Shown here: piece after piece, positions 1 through 8,523 of the stretch | Layout of the letters: the number at the start of each line of letters is the position of its first letter | How positions within the stretch are numbered: position 1 is the stretch's first letter | NCBI GenBank assembly: GCA_937951485.1 | Contig: CALEDJ010000016.1 | Coordinates: forward strand, 124,001 to 188,000 | Source: an uncultured bacterium | GTDB lineage: Bacteria; Hydrogenedentota; Hydrogenedentia; Hydrogenedentales; CAILVY01 | Length of the DNA: 64,000 nt | Reading direction: 5' to 3' | The notes under the pieces: generated by a model | Told to the model about the DNA's origin: nothing | Seen by the model: only the letters and a program-made list of their open reading frames with translations | Database searches by the model: none | Translations under genes and position numbers: made by a program

Positions 1-1
1 C

Positions 2-523
2 CCGCCGCAGCGCGTGGATCCAAGCGTGCAGAGCCGGGGAGAAGGGACCGGCATCGGGTCGCAGGATCTGGTGGAAGTGACGGACAAGATGGCGCGCAGC
101 ATTCTGAGCACGCCGAAGATCGCGCACGCCAGCACGCCGCCGGTGATCGCCCTGTTGCCAGTCATCAATGACACGCGCTTCCCCATCAACCGCGAGTTGT
201 TCAACCGCCGCATCAAGGCGTTGCTGAACACGCAATGTGATGGCAGGGTGTATTTTGTGGCGCGGGACCGGATCGAGTCGGTGGAACGGGAGCGCGAACT
301 GAAGCGGGAGGGATTGGTGACGAGCGGCGGCGAGGGGGATCTGGCCGGCGCGGACTTCTTCCTCACCGGGGAGTTGACGGGGCTGAGCCAGGCCGCCTCG
401 ACGGGCCGGTCCGACTATGTGCTCTACACCTTCCGGTTGATTGACGCGGAAACCTCGATCGAGGTATGGGAAAACTTCGCGGAAATCAAGAAGGAAGGCC
501 TCGAAGACGCCGCGTACCGGTGA
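2..523 (+). CDS. LpoB-like penicillin-binding protein activator (5' partial)
   Basis: The protein resembles LpoB, an outer-membrane lipoprotein that stimulates bifunctional peptidoglycan synthases. The visible part has the family's alternating strand/helix pattern: a strand VIALLPVIND, a helix with NRRIKALLN, the segment RVYFVARDR, then ADFFLTGELTGLSQ and a closing strand with LIDAETSIEVWENF. The reading frame is open back to the first bases of the window, with no stop. A GTG at 14 is possible, but no signal peptide or lipobox follows it, so the true start with its lipoprotein signal almost certainly lies before the window. It is followed after 34 bases by a COG3014-like gene and then a YcfL-like gene, the grouping in which LpoB homologues often occur. 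Family call is fairly firm; the exact partner synthase is unknown. Confidence 0.8.
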   Translation, partial: PPQRVDPSVQSRGEGTGIGSQDLVEVTDKMARSILSTPKIAHASTPPVIALLPVINDTRFPINRELFNRRIKALLNTQCDGRVYFVARDRIESVERERELKREGLVTSGGEGDLAGADFFLTGELTGLSQAASTGRSDYVLYTFRLIDAETSIEVWENFAEIKKEGLEDAAYR

Positions 524-557
524 TCCTCACGAAAACATCTGTTGAAGGGAAAACGTT

Positions 558-1805
558 GTGCGCTCGCGGATGATAGTGCGTGTGGTTGGCTCGGCGGCGC
601 TCGCCGCGCTGCTTGCGGCGGTGGGGGCGTCTTGCGCCGGCACTGCGCGCGAAGAACGCATGCAGCAGCGCCAGGCGGCGCTGCGCGCGGAGGTCGCGGA
701 CTATCTGCCGCCGGAGGATTTGTCGCCGGATGATCCCCTCTACCCGTACTATGCCGACCTGACCGCCGGCGGCGCGCGAAACGCCGTGCTCAACGGTTAC
801 GCCATCGCGGCGCGGGCCATTGATAAGGGACGATACGAAGAGGCTGAGCGCGTGCTTGACGCAATGCTCCTCGAACTGGAGGGGAGCAGCGCGGGCGACA
901 AGGCGGCGCGGCGCGCGCGGTCCAGGTTTCATAAGGAAGAAGCGAAGCGCTTTCGCGGCGAGCCGTATGAGCAGGCGATGATTTTCCTGCTGCGCGGCCT
1001 GCTGTACATGCGCGAAGGCGACTACGAGAACGCGCGCGCGGCCTTCCGCAGCGGCGCGCTGGTGGACAGATCTTCGCTGGATGCGCCGCCCGAGGAGCAA
1101 TATCACGACGACCTCGCGGAGATGGATTACCTGGAGGGACTGTGCAACCTGTTGCTCGGCGATTACCGCGCCGAGGAATGCCTGGAGCGCGCCCGGAAGA
1201 ACGCGCGCCACGCCGAAGCCGCGCCGGACCCGCCCGAAGGCTTCAATACGGTGGCGGTCTTCTTCTCCGGAAAGGGACCCACGAAATACCAGGCCGGACA
1301 ATATGGCGAGATACTGCGATTCTCGCCGGGCGATGGCGCGGGCGGCGCGGTGGAACTTACCGTCAATGGGCAGGCGATGGCCAAAGCACCGGGACCATTG
1401 GACAATATGACCTTTCAGGCCACCACGCGCGGGGGCCGCGAGATTGACGGGATTCTGCGGGGCAAGGCGATTTTCAAGACGGGCACAGGGGTGGCAGGAG
1501 TGGCGGCGGTCGCCACGGGAACAACCCTGGTCGCAACACAATCCCATAACGACGCCGCGCTGGGCGCGGGTATTGGATTGATCGTCGCCGGGCTTGTGGC
1601 CACGGGCATTTCCGCGGCGACAAAACCCGATGCCGACATCCGCGCCATCCGGCCCATCCCGGACGATATCTATGTCTTCCCGATACACCTTGAACCGGGA
1701 GAAAGCACGCTGCAGTTTGATGATCGCGGACGTTCAAATACCGTGGAGCGTCGTGTCGAACATCCGGGCGACGGGTTGAAAGTCGTGATTGTCTGGAACC
1801 AATGA
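558..1805 (+). CDS. COG3014-like TPR lipoprotein
   Basis: A 415-residue exported lipoprotein of unknown biochemical role. It starts with a hydrophobic signal and lipobox VGASC (lipidated Cys26). Residues about 60-220 are helical, with TPR-like pairs (YEEAERVLDAML, GDYENARAAFRSG, YLEGLCNLLLGDY). A glycine-rich hydrophobic stretch at about 305-355 (GVAGVAAVATGTTLVAT, LGAGIGLIVAGLVATGI) looks like one or two membrane-inserting hairpins. I chose the GTG at 558 because a GAAGGGA ribosome site sits 7 bases upstream; the ATG at 570 would be too far from it. It lies between the LpoB-like and YcfL-like genes, which is the usual neighbourhood of COG3014 proteins and suggests a shared envelope function. 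The function itself is not known. Confidence 0.8.
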   Translation: MRSRMIVRVVGSAALAALLAAVGASCAGTAREERMQQRQAALRAEVADYLPPEDLSPDDPLYPYYADLTAGGARNAVLNGYAIAARAIDKGRYEEAERVLDAMLLELEGSSAGDKAARRARSRFHKEEAKRFRGEPYEQAMIFLLRGLLYMREGDYENARAAFRSGALVDRSSLDAPPEEQYHDDLAEMDYLEGLCNLLLGDYRAEECLERARKNARHAEAAPDPPEGFNTVAVFFSGKGPTKYQAGQYGEILRFSPGDGAGGAVELTVNGQAMAKAPGPLDNMTFQATTRGGREIDGILRGKAIFKTGTGVAGVAAVATGTTLVATQSHNDAALGAGIGLIVAGLVATGISAATKPDADIRAIRPIPDDIYVFPIHLEPGESTLQFDDRGRSNTVERRVEHPGDGLKVVIVWNQ

Positions 1806-1857
1806 GAAACACAACCGGCGCGTAGCCGGACAGATTTGAAGGAAAGGAGCCATGTAC

Positions 1858-2283
1858 ATGTTAAACGTTAAAACACACATTCCGGTCGCCGTCGTGGCCG
1901 CCCTTGTCGGTCTTTCCATTATCGCATGCGGTTGCAAGACAGGGCCGTACACCGCGAAGGCTGTGCAACCATCGCCGGAAGACACGGAATCCCTCGTGCT
2001 GCTGGACAAAGAACTCGTGAAAACCCTCAGTGTGCAAGTGCAACGCGCCGGATTCACCAGCGATGGACGGCTGACCGCTGAAGCGAACCTGCGCAACCTG
2101 ACGAAGAAGACCATGTCCGTGCAGGTGCAGACGGTGTTCAAGGACGCTCAGGGACTGTCGTCGGGTGATGAGACGGCCTGGAAGACGGTGATTCTGAATC
2201 CGAACGCCATGGAAACCTACCAGGCCGCCGCGCTGAACACACGCTCGGAACGCTACACCATCCGCGTACGCAAAGCGCGTTGA
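1858..2283 (+). CDS. YcfL-like (DUF1425) lipoprotein
   Basis: A 141-residue small lipoprotein. The signal runs to SIIAC with the lipidated Cys at position 24. The body shows the DUF1425/YcfL pattern: a beta strand RLTAEANLRNLTKKTMSVQVQ, then FKDAQGL, then a segment with ETAWKTVILNPNAMETYQA. In enterobacteria ycfL sits next to lpoB (ycfM), and the same pairing is seen here with an LpoB-like gene two positions upstream. I chose the ATG at 1858 rather than 1852 because the GGAG ribosome site is 8 bases from the first and only 2 from the second. YcfL has no established activity; a role in cell-envelope or peptidoglycan maintenance is inferred from context. Confidence 0.82.
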   Translation: MLNVKTHIPVAVVAALVGLSIIACGCKTGPYTAKAVQPSPEDTESLVLLDKELVKTLSVQVQRAGFTSDGRLTAEANLRNLTKKTMSVQVQTVFKDAQGLSSGDETAWKTVILNPNAMETYQAAALNTRSERYTIRVRKAR

Positions 2284-2302
2284 ACATGAAAGGAACGCAG
2301 CC

Positions 2303-3109
2303 ATGAATCTGTTGCGATGGGGATGCATTGCCGCGTTGATCCTGGGCACCGCGGCCTGTGCGTCAAAAGAAAAGGTTCCCGCGCCGTCCGCGGAGATACC
2401 CCCGAGAACCTTCTCGCCGCCGCCGGAGCGCCCGCAACCCGCCCACCACTTGCTGCCTGCGCCGCCGGGCTTATCGGAAGAATTGGAACTGGCGGCGGGT
2501 GAAGCGCGCGGTCCCTATGCGCGCGCCGGGTCCCCCCGCGTGCTCATTATTTTCAATCGCGACATGGAAGACAGCGACCGCGAGACCATGCAACCGGTGG
2601 TCAAGGTGCGGGGCGGCGTGACGGGGGACCGACGAGCAGAAGGCGGCGCAACCATATCGATCGCCGCCGATCGTGACCCCGATGCTTACCCACGCCAGGA
2701 AATCGAGATGATGCGCGAAGCCTTTGAAAGCGTTTTTCTGCGCGTACCCGTGAAGATCATAGATCGCGACACGGCGGTGCGCATGCACGGAATTACGGAA
2801 CAGGCCGTCTTTTCCTACGCCGACCTGCCGGAAACGCAGCGCGCCCAGGTGGCCGGGCTGAAAAATTTTGCGGATATTTTGATCACCGTCCGCGTCGAAC
2901 GCGGCGAAGCGTTCGAGCGGCGCGTGTCCGGCGACCGCAGGATTGAAGTGCCGCGCATGGTGGCGCGCGCCGTGCGTCTGCAAGATGCCGCCATCATCGG
3001 CAGCGCCGTCACGGACGATGTGCGCATTGAAGGCGATGCGCGCCGCATCGCAGCCCGCGTCGCCATGACGCTCCTGAACCAACTCTCCTGGCACTGGTCC
3101 AGAAACTGA
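2303..3109 (+). CDS. Exported lipoprotein, possibly LpoB/CsgG-like fold
   Basis: A 268-residue lipoprotein with signal MNLLRWGCIAALILGTAAC (lipidated Cys19) followed by a proline-rich linker (residues about 25-60). The rest alternates strands and helices: VLIIFNRDM, a helix EMMREAFESVF, the strand VPVKIIDRDTAVRM, then ADILITVRVERGE and a C-terminal helix. This order resembles the LpoB/CsgG/TolB-N type of periplasmic domain, but no single signature proves it. An AAGGAAC ribosome site precedes the ATG by 7 bases. It is in the same direction as the three genes before it and ends just before a likely rho-independent terminator, so it probably closes that operon. I do not recognise a specific family. 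Confidence 0.6.
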   Translation: MNLLRWGCIAALILGTAACASKEKVPAPSAEIPPRTFSPPPERPQPAHHLLPAPPGLSEELELAAGEARGPYARAGSPRVLIIFNRDMEDSDRETMQPVVKVRGGVTGDRRAEGGATISIAADRDPDAYPRQEIEMMREAFESVFLRVPVKIIDRDTAVRMHGITEQAVFSYADLPETQRAQVAGLKNFADILITVRVERGEAFERRVSGDRRIEVPRMVARAVRLQDAAIIGSAVTDDVRIEGDARRIAARVAMTLLNQLSWHWSRN

Positions 3110-3117
3110 TCTCAAAA

Positions 3118-3142
3118 GTTCTGGAGTACAGGCTTGAGCCTG
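3118..3142 (-). repeat. Dispersed repeat R1, copy 1
   Basis: A 25-base element that on the minus strand reads as an imperfect AGGCT-AGCCT hairpin followed by TGTACTCCAGAAC. The same unit recurs at 9334-9361, 50783-50807, 50872-50896 and twice in 57309-57370, always between genes. Confidence 0.7.
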
Positions 3143-3147
3143 TTCCT

Positions 3148-3167
3148 GTTCCCCAAGGGGAACTTTT
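3148..3167 (+). terminator. Probable rho-independent terminator
   Basis: GTTCCC and GGGAAC form a 6-bp stem around a CAAG loop and are followed by TTTT. It lies 39 bases after the lipoprotein gene ending at 3109 and before the separately preceded YajG-like gene, so it probably ends the first lipoprotein transcript. Confidence 0.5.
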
Positions 3168-3268
3168 CGCCTGAAAAGAGACATTTACAACGACAATGGA
3201 TTGTCCGTTACACCCCAACAGTCACCCGACGCATGAGTGCGACAAAGGGAAAAGGGAGGATGATACCG

Positions 3269-3883
3269 ATGCGGAAGATTGTTCTTTTCGGCCTGTTGTC
3301 TGTCATGGGCATGACGATTATTCTCAGCGGATGCGCCGCCGGGAGCGGCTATGTCACGTTAAGTTATCTGCCACAATACAACGTGACGCGCGTCCCCGAC
3401 GCGGAATTGCGGCGCGCCCAGGTCATTGTCATTGATCAACGCCCCATTCGGGACCGGGTCAGCGCCAGAAAGAACATGAAGGGGATGGAAATAGCGCCCA
3501 TCGTCGCCACAAACGACGTTGTGGGCGTGTTGACCGATGCGATGGAGGCCGAACTGGCGAATCGCGGCTATGTCGTGGACGCCGGGGGCGCGGTCATCGA
3601 AGTGCGACTCAAGAAACTATACACCGACTTTCAAGTCGGCTTCTGGTCGCGCCGGGCAAACACCGAATCCCTTTTCAACGTGCGCGTGCTGGATGTGGAC
3701 GGCCGGGAACTGTTCCAGAAGAACATTCGTGAGGAGTGGTCGAAGCCCGGGATGACCATGTCCGCCAAGCGCGTCAACAAGGCGCTCGACCTCGCGCTTC
3801 GCGAGATGGTGCAGTCCCTGTTCCGCGACCCGGTGTTCCTGGACGCCGTCAACCGGGGCTTTCCGAATCTGACCCTGCCATGA
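3269..3883 (+). CDS. YajG-like lipoprotein
   Basis: A 204-residue predicted lipoprotein with signal MRKIVLFGLLSVMGMTIILSGC (lipidated Cys22). The mature part has the YajG-type layout: YVTLSYLP at the N-terminus, a strand QVIVIDQRP, a segment with IVATNDVVGVLTDAMEAELANRGYVV, then strands EVRLKKLYTDFQVGFWS and LFNVRVLD, and a helical end. YajG proteins are outer-membrane lipoproteins of unknown function. The reading frame is open upstream to 3134, but the ATG at 3269 is the first one 9 bases from a GGGAGG ribosome site and begins the signal peptide. The terminator at 3148 suggests its own transcript. It is the fifth envelope lipoprotein gene in a row. Confidence 0.72.
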   Translation: MRKIVLFGLLSVMGMTIILSGCAAGSGYVTLSYLPQYNVTRVPDAELRRAQVIVIDQRPIRDRVSARKNMKGMEIAPIVATNDVVGVLTDAMEAELANRGYVVDAGGAVIEVRLKKLYTDFQVGFWSRRANTESLFNVRVLDVDGRELFQKNIREEWSKPGMTMSAKRVNKALDLALREMVQSLFRDPVFLDAVNRGFPNLTLP

Positions 3884-3945
3884 CAGTTTGCGCGTCTTGT
3901 GATTCAGGGCATTCCATCTGACTGAAGCAATCACTGCGCATAGCC

Positions 3946-3978
3946 CCGTCATTGCGAGTCCCCCACCGTCTCCGGCGA
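3946..3978 (+). repeat. Dispersed repeat R2 (CATTGCGAGTC), copy 1
   Basis: The sequence CCGTCATTGCGAGTCCCCCA followed by a CCG..CGGCGA segment recurs with few changes at 28943-28978 and, inverted, at 29316-29351. It is intergenic in all three places. Confidence 0.7.
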
Positions 3979-4094
3979 CCATTCGCGGAAGAAAGAGGAT
4001 GTACTTTCGCGACATTTCCGGACAAATGAACTCGGTACCCAGCAGGAGTTCCCGTTGTGTAGTGTTTGCGGTGACCTTGGGCGACGACCGCAAG

Positions 4095-4109
4095 CACCCC
4101 GGAGGGGTG
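4095..4109. repeat. Hairpin with GGA loop
   Basis: CACCCC and GGGGTG form a perfect 6-bp stem around GGA. It belongs by shape, not by stem sequence, to the set of GGA-loop hairpins also seen near 15.1, 19.5, 38.8 and 50.8 kb. Confidence 0.5.
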
Positions 4110-4379
4110 TTCCGGCCGCAACACAACAAGGCCCAACCCCAAATTTCCCGTTTGCAGCGGGAGCATAGGAAAGAACTGTCGGATGCAACCTCGATCTGCT
4201 GAAACACAACGCACTTTTTTGGCAGTCGTCATGCGCCTTCGGTTCCCCCTGAAACGTTGACAATGGATGCGGGCGGAGGTATTGTTGCCGGGCGGACGGT
4301 CTACGCCGCAAAAACGATTTTTCGGAGCCGCGAAGCGGCATGGCGCGCGTTGCCCCAAGCCCCCGGAAGATTGTCTCAT

Positions 4380-4398
4380 TGATAAGATAATCTTATCA
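4380..4398. promoter_or_regulatory. 19-bp perfect palindrome, candidate operator
   Basis: TGATAAGATAATCTTATCA is a perfect inverted repeat with 9-base arms around one base. It is AT-rich in a GC-rich genome and sits 20 bases upstream of the -35 box of the purM promoter, a position typical of an activator or regulator site. No regulator gene is adjacent, so the binding protein is unknown. Confidence 0.55.
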
Positions 4399-4418
4399 CA
4401 GATATCATATCATTTCAT

Positions 4419-4448
4419 TTGACTTATAAAAACTGCCGGCGCTATGCT
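4419..4448 (+). promoter_or_regulatory. Sigma-70-type promoter of the purMLQ operon
   Basis: A -35 box TTGACT and a -10 box TATGCT are separated by 18 bases. Transcription from about 4455 would give a leader of under 30 bases before the purM start, which contains the AAGGA ribosome site. Confidence 0.55.
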
Positions 4449-4481
4449 CTGTTCCTGCACCCGCAATCACAAGGAATCATC

Positions 4482-5546
4482 ATGACGGACAAGGACAGAC
4501 CCGGCCTGAGTTATCGCGACGCGGGCGTTGACATAGACGCCGCGAACGCCGCGATTGACACCATCAAAGACCTGGTGCAACGCACCTTCAATGACAACGT
4601 GCTGCGGGACATCGGCACCTTCGGCGCGATGTACCAATTGAACCTGCAGGGGATGGAGGAGCCGGTGCTGGTGTCGAGCGTGGACGGCGTGGGCACGAAA
4701 TTGAAACTGGCGTTCATGTCGGGCAAGCACGACACGGTGGGCATTGACCTGGTCTCGCACTGCGTCAACGACATCCTGGTGCAGGGGGCGCGTCCGTTGT
4801 TTTTTCTGGATTACCTGGCGCTGGGCAAGATGCGTCCGGAGGTGGTCGTGGAGATCATGCGCGGGCTGACGGCGGGCTGCAGGTACGCAGGCTGCGCGCT
4901 GATCGGCGGGGAGACGGCCGAAATGCCCGGCATGTACCACGAAGACGAATACGACATTGCAGGGACGATCGTGGGCATCGTGGACCGCAAGAAGATTATT
5001 GACGGGTCAACCATCCAGCCCGGCGACAGGATTATTGGCCTGCCGTCCTCGGGACTGCACACCAACGGCTACAGTCTCGCCCGGAAAATCTGCTTTGAGG
5101 TGGCGGGGCTGGCGCTGGACGACCCGATGCCGGGCGTCGGCAAAACAGTACTGGAAGCGCTGATGGCCCCGCACCTGAGTTATGCGAAACTGATGCAGAT
5201 CGTAATCAAAGTCGTTGACGTGCGCGGCATGGCGCACATCACCGGCGGCGGCATCACGGAGAATCTCCCGCGCATCCTGCCGGAGGGCACGGCGGCGGTC
5301 ATCCGGCTGGATACGTGGACCGTACCGCCGGTCTTCACGTTTCTGAAGAAAGCGGGCGGGGTCTCGGACAAGGAGATGCTGCGCACCTTCAACCTGGGCC
5401 AGGGGCTGCTCTTCGTGGTGCCAGCGGAACAGGTGGCCAAGGCGCAGGAAACAGTGGAACTGGCGGGGCAGACCAGCGTGGTTATCGGGGAAATCGTGGA
5501 AGGCGACGGCACCGTGCACTACGAGGGGAATCTTGTCTATGGCTGA
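4482..5546 (+). CDS. purM: Phosphoribosylformylglycinamidine cyclo-ligase (AIR synthetase)
   Basis: PurM closes the imidazole ring in step five of IMP synthesis, using ATP to turn FGAM into AIR in the cytoplasm. The 354-residue protein has the normal length. Diagnostic motifs are present: GLSYRDAGVDI at the N-terminus, the ATP-site segment SSVDGVGTKLKLAF, HCVNDILVQGARPLFFLDY, GGETAEMPGMY and the C-terminal HITGGGITENLPR. The frame is open upstream, but the ATG at 4482 has an AAGGA ribosome site 6 bases before it and begins the conserved MTDKDRPGLSYRDAGVDI sequence. Its stop codon overlaps the start of purL by 8 bases, and purQ follows, so the three are translated from one transcript controlled by the promoter at 4419. 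Confidence 0.97.
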   Translation: MTDKDRPGLSYRDAGVDIDAANAAIDTIKDLVQRTFNDNVLRDIGTFGAMYQLNLQGMEEPVLVSSVDGVGTKLKLAFMSGKHDTVGIDLVSHCVNDILVQGARPLFFLDYLALGKMRPEVVVEIMRGLTAGCRYAGCALIGGETAEMPGMYHEDEYDIAGTIVGIVDRKKIIDGSTIQPGDRIIGLPSSGLHTNGYSLARKICFEVAGLALDDPMPGVGKTVLEALMAPHLSYAKLMQIVIKVVDVRGMAHITGGGITENLPRILPEGTAAVIRLDTWTVPPVFTFLKKAGGVSDKEMLRTFNLGQGLLFVVPAEQVAKAQETVELAGQTSVVIGEIVEGDGTVHYEGNLVYG

Positions 5547-8496
5547 TCGGATCGAAGTGGCCATACTGGCCGACAGACCGGACCCGGCCGGCCAGGCGCT
5601 CCGCGCCCGCCTGCACGAGGACCTCGGCATCACCGTCGCAGATGTGCGCGTTATTGACGTGTACGCCATTCATGCCGCGCTGACCCCGGAAGAACTGGAG
5701 CGGGTCCGCGTCGAACTGTTCACCGATCCCATCATTCAGGAATCGGCCGTCAACCGGTCCATCGCCCGGCACTACGATTTCATCATCGAAGTGGGCTTTC
5801 GTCCGGGCGTGACCGACAACGTGGGCCGCAGTTCGGTCGAGGGCATCCAGGACACGCTGGGCCGCGCGCTGGCCCCGGGCGAAACGGTCTTCAAGTCGCG
5901 GCAATACGCCGTGCGCGGGGCAACGAGAGCGACCTGCGAAGCCATCGCGCGGCGCGCGCTCGCGAATGACCTCATTGAACAATGGGTGGTCAACTCCGCG
6001 GAGGAAGTGGCGGCGCTGCGCGGCGGGTCGCTGCTGGGATTGCCGATTGTCACCGAGCGCAGCGAGGCCGTGGTGCATGAGGTGGACCTGGAAATTCCCG
6101 ACGACGCCCTTGTGGCGATGAGCCGCGACCGGATGCTCGCGCTGGATTTGCGCGAAATGCAGGCGATTCAGGCCTATTACCGCGACCCCGGCGTACGGGC
6201 GCAGCGCGAAAAAGCGGGGCTGCCGCCGCGCCCCACCGACATCGAACTGGAAATCCTTGCGCAGACCTGGTCTGAACACTGCAAACACAAGATTTTCAAT
6301 GCGCTGATCCGATACACCGACCCCGACGGCAACACGCATGAAATAGACAGCCTTTTCAAAACCTATGTCAAGGCAACCACCGAAATCGTGGGAAAGCGCG
6401 TGGACTGGCTCATGAGCGTGTTTCACGACAACGCGGGCATCATCCGCTTCGATGAAAACCACCTCTTCGCGCTCAAAGCCGAAACGCACAACAGCCCCTC
6501 CGCGCTGGACCCCTACGGCGGCGCGATGACCGGCATCGTCGGCGTCAACCGCGACATTCTGGGCGCGGGCATGGGCTGTCGCTGCATTTTCAACACGGAT
6601 GTCTTCTGTTTCGCCTCGCCCTTCTATGACGGCGAAATTCCCGAGCGCCTGCTGCATCCACGGCGCGTGCTGCGCGGCGTGCACGCCGGCGTCAAGGACG
6701 GCGGCAACCAGAGCGGCATCCCCGACATCAACGGCGCGATAGTGTTCCATGATCGCTTCCTGGGCAAACCGCTGGTCTTCTGCGGCACGGGCGGCCTGAT
6801 TCCCGCCGTCGTCGCCGGACGCCCCAGCCACATCAAACAAGCCCTGCCCGGCGACCGCATCGTCATGACCGGCGGCCGCATCGGCAAGGACGGCATCCAC
6901 GGCGCGACCTTCTCCTCCGAGGAACTCCACGAGGGGTCCCCGGCGACGGCGGTGCAGATCGGCGATCCCATCACCCAGAAGAAGATGGCCGATTTCCTCA
7001 TGGAGGCGCGTGATTTCGGCCTCTACAACTGCATCACCGACAACGGCGCGGGCGGGTTGTCGTCGAGCGTGGGTGAAATGGCGCAGAAACCCGGCGGCGC
7101 CGTGGTGCATCTGGACCGCGCCCCGCTGAAATACGCCGGCCTCGCCCCGTGGGAGATTTTCCTCTCCGAAGCGCAGGAACGCATGACCCTTGCGGTGCCG
7201 CCGGACAAAATCGAGGCCTTCCTCGACCTTGCGCGGCGGCGCGAAGTAGAGGCGACCGTCCTCGGCGAGTTCACCGATTCGGGCTTCCTGGAATGCTTCT
7301 ATGAGGGCCGCCGCATCGCGTCGCTGTCCATGGACTTCCTGCACAATGGCGTGCCGAAGATGCGCCTCGAAGCGGAACTCGCCCCTGCGCCGCCGCGCCC
7401 GGACATCCGCGTCGCCCGCGCCGACTACACCGACGACCTGAAGGCGGTGCTGGCCTCGCTCAACGTCTGCAGCAAGGAAAGTTTCGTGCGCATGTACGAC
7501 CACGAGGTGCTGGCGCAAAGCGTGCTCAAGGAATTCCAGGGTGTGTGCCACGACGGCCCCGGCGACGCCGGCGTCATCAAGCCCGTCCCGGATTCCTGGA
7601 AGGGACTGGCCGTGGCCTGCGGCATCTGCCCGAAATACAGCGACCTCGACGCCTACGCCATGATGGCCTGCGCCATTGACGAGGCGGTGCGCAACCTGAT
7701 CGCCGTCGGAGCCCGCATGGGAACCATCGCGGGGCTGGACAACTTCTGCTGGCCCGACCCGGTCCAGAGCGAGAAGACGCCCGACGGCCGCCACAAACTC
7801 GCCCAACTGGTGCGATGCTGTCAGGCCCTCCACGAGGTCTGCGTCGCCTACGACATCCCCCTGATCAGCGGCAAAGACAGCATGAAAAACGATTACAAAA
7901 TCGGCGACACCAAGATTTCCATCCCGCCGACCGTGCTATTTACCGCCGTCGCGGTGATGGATGACGTGCGGCGGGCCGTCTCGATGGACGTGAAACGCCC
8001 GGGCGACCTCGTCTATATCGTCGGCGAAACCCGCGCGGAACTGGGCGGCAGCGAGTGGTACGCTGTCCTTGGCGAAACCGGCGGCGCAGCACCCCAGTTG
8101 CATCCCCGCACCGCGCGCACACGCTACGAGAAACTCCACGCCGCCATCGCGGCGGGGCTGGTCGCCTCATGCCACGATTGCTCGGACGGCGGCCTCGCTG
8201 TCGCGCTGGCGGAATCTGCTTTCGCGGGCGGCCTGGGCATGCGCCTCGACCTTTGCCCCATGGGCGTCGGCCACGACGGCGTGGCGCTGTTCAGCGAAAG
8301 CCAGAGCCGTTTTGTGGTCACCGTCGCGCCGGACCGCGCCGCCGCCTTTGAAGCCGCCTTGGCCGGCGCGGGCGCAGTGCGGCTCGGCGAGGTGACGAAT
8401 GATGACCGGTTTGTGATTCAGGGGAGCGCCGGCGTGCTCGTAAACGCGACCATCACCGAATTGAAAGACGCCTGGCAGCGGACCCTGCGCTGGTGA
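5539..8496 (+). CDS. purL: FGAM synthase, PurS-PurL fusion
   Basis: This enzyme makes formylglycinamidine ribonucleotide from FGAR, ATP and ammonia supplied by PurQ. The protein has 985 residues, longer than the stand-alone small PurL (about 740). Residues 1 to about 85 resemble PurS (EVAILADRPDPAGQALRARL, then VRVIDVYAI and ELFTDPIIQESAVN), which normally is a separate 80-residue subunit. The catalytic half follows from about 210 with TWSEHCKHKIFNALI, the ATP/Mg segment AETHNSPSALDPYGGAMTG, VKDGGNQSGIPDINGAI and the second-half motif HDCSDGGLAVALAESAF. The ATG at 5539 overlaps the purM stop and has GAGGGG 10 bases upstream. There is no fused glutaminase, because purQ is the next gene. Long PurL proteins of this form are known in other phyla. 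Confidence 0.96.
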   Translation: MADRIEVAILADRPDPAGQALRARLHEDLGITVADVRVIDVYAIHAALTPEELERVRVELFTDPIIQESAVNRSIARHYDFIIEVGFRPGVTDNVGRSSVEGIQDTLGRALAPGETVFKSRQYAVRGATRATCEAIARRALANDLIEQWVVNSAEEVAALRGGSLLGLPIVTERSEAVVHEVDLEIPDDALVAMSRDRMLALDLREMQAIQAYYRDPGVRAQREKAGLPPRPTDIELEILAQTWSEHCKHKIFNALIRYTDPDGNTHEIDSLFKTYVKATTEIVGKRVDWLMSVFHDNAGIIRFDENHLFALKAETHNSPSALDPYGGAMTGIVGVNRDILGAGMGCRCIFNTDVFCFASPFYDGEIPERLLHPRRVLRGVHAGVKDGGNQSGIPDINGAIVFHDRFLGKPLVFCGTGGLIPAVVAGRPSHIKQALPGDRIVMTGGRIGKDGIHGATFSSEELHEGSPATAVQIGDPITQKKMADFLMEARDFGLYNCITDNGAGGLSSSVGEMAQKPGGAVVHLDRAPLKYAGLAPWEIFLSEAQERMTLAVPPDKIEAFLDLARRREVEATVLGEFTDSGFLECFYEGRRIASLSMDFLHNGVPKMRLEAELAPAPPRPDIRVARADYTDDLKAVLASLNVCSKESFVRMYDHEVLAQSVLKEFQGVCHDGPGDAGVIKPVPDSWKGLAVACGICPKYSDLDAYAMMACAIDEAVRNLIAVGARMGTIAGLDNFCWPDPVQSEKTPDGRHKLAQLVRCCQALHEVCVAYDIPLISGKDSMKNDYKIGDTKISIPPTVLFTAVAVMDDVRRAVSMDVKRPGDLVYIVGETRAELGGSEWYAVLGETGGAAPQLHPRTARTRYEKLHAAIAAGLVASCHDCSDGGLAVALAESAFAGGLGMRLDLCPMGVGHDGVALFSESQSRFVVTVAPDRAAAFEAALAGAGAVRLGEVTNDDRFVIQGSAGVLVNATITELKDAWQRTLRW

Positions 8497-8523
8497 GGCG
8501 CGGCGTGCGCCAGGAATGAGGAC

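Larger units (their letters stand above)
3884..4379. other. Gene-free stretch with repeats
   Basis: About 500 bases between the YajG-like gene and the purine operon. Open frames on both strands here have no start site with a ribosome-binding sequence and no recognisable family. The stretch holds an R2 element and a GGA-loop hairpin, given separately. Confidence 0.6.

Noticed and set aside
5482-7833. A 783-codon minus-strand frame inside purL
   Set aside because: Composition is Arg/Ala/His-rich shadow sequence and purL is unambiguous on the other strand.
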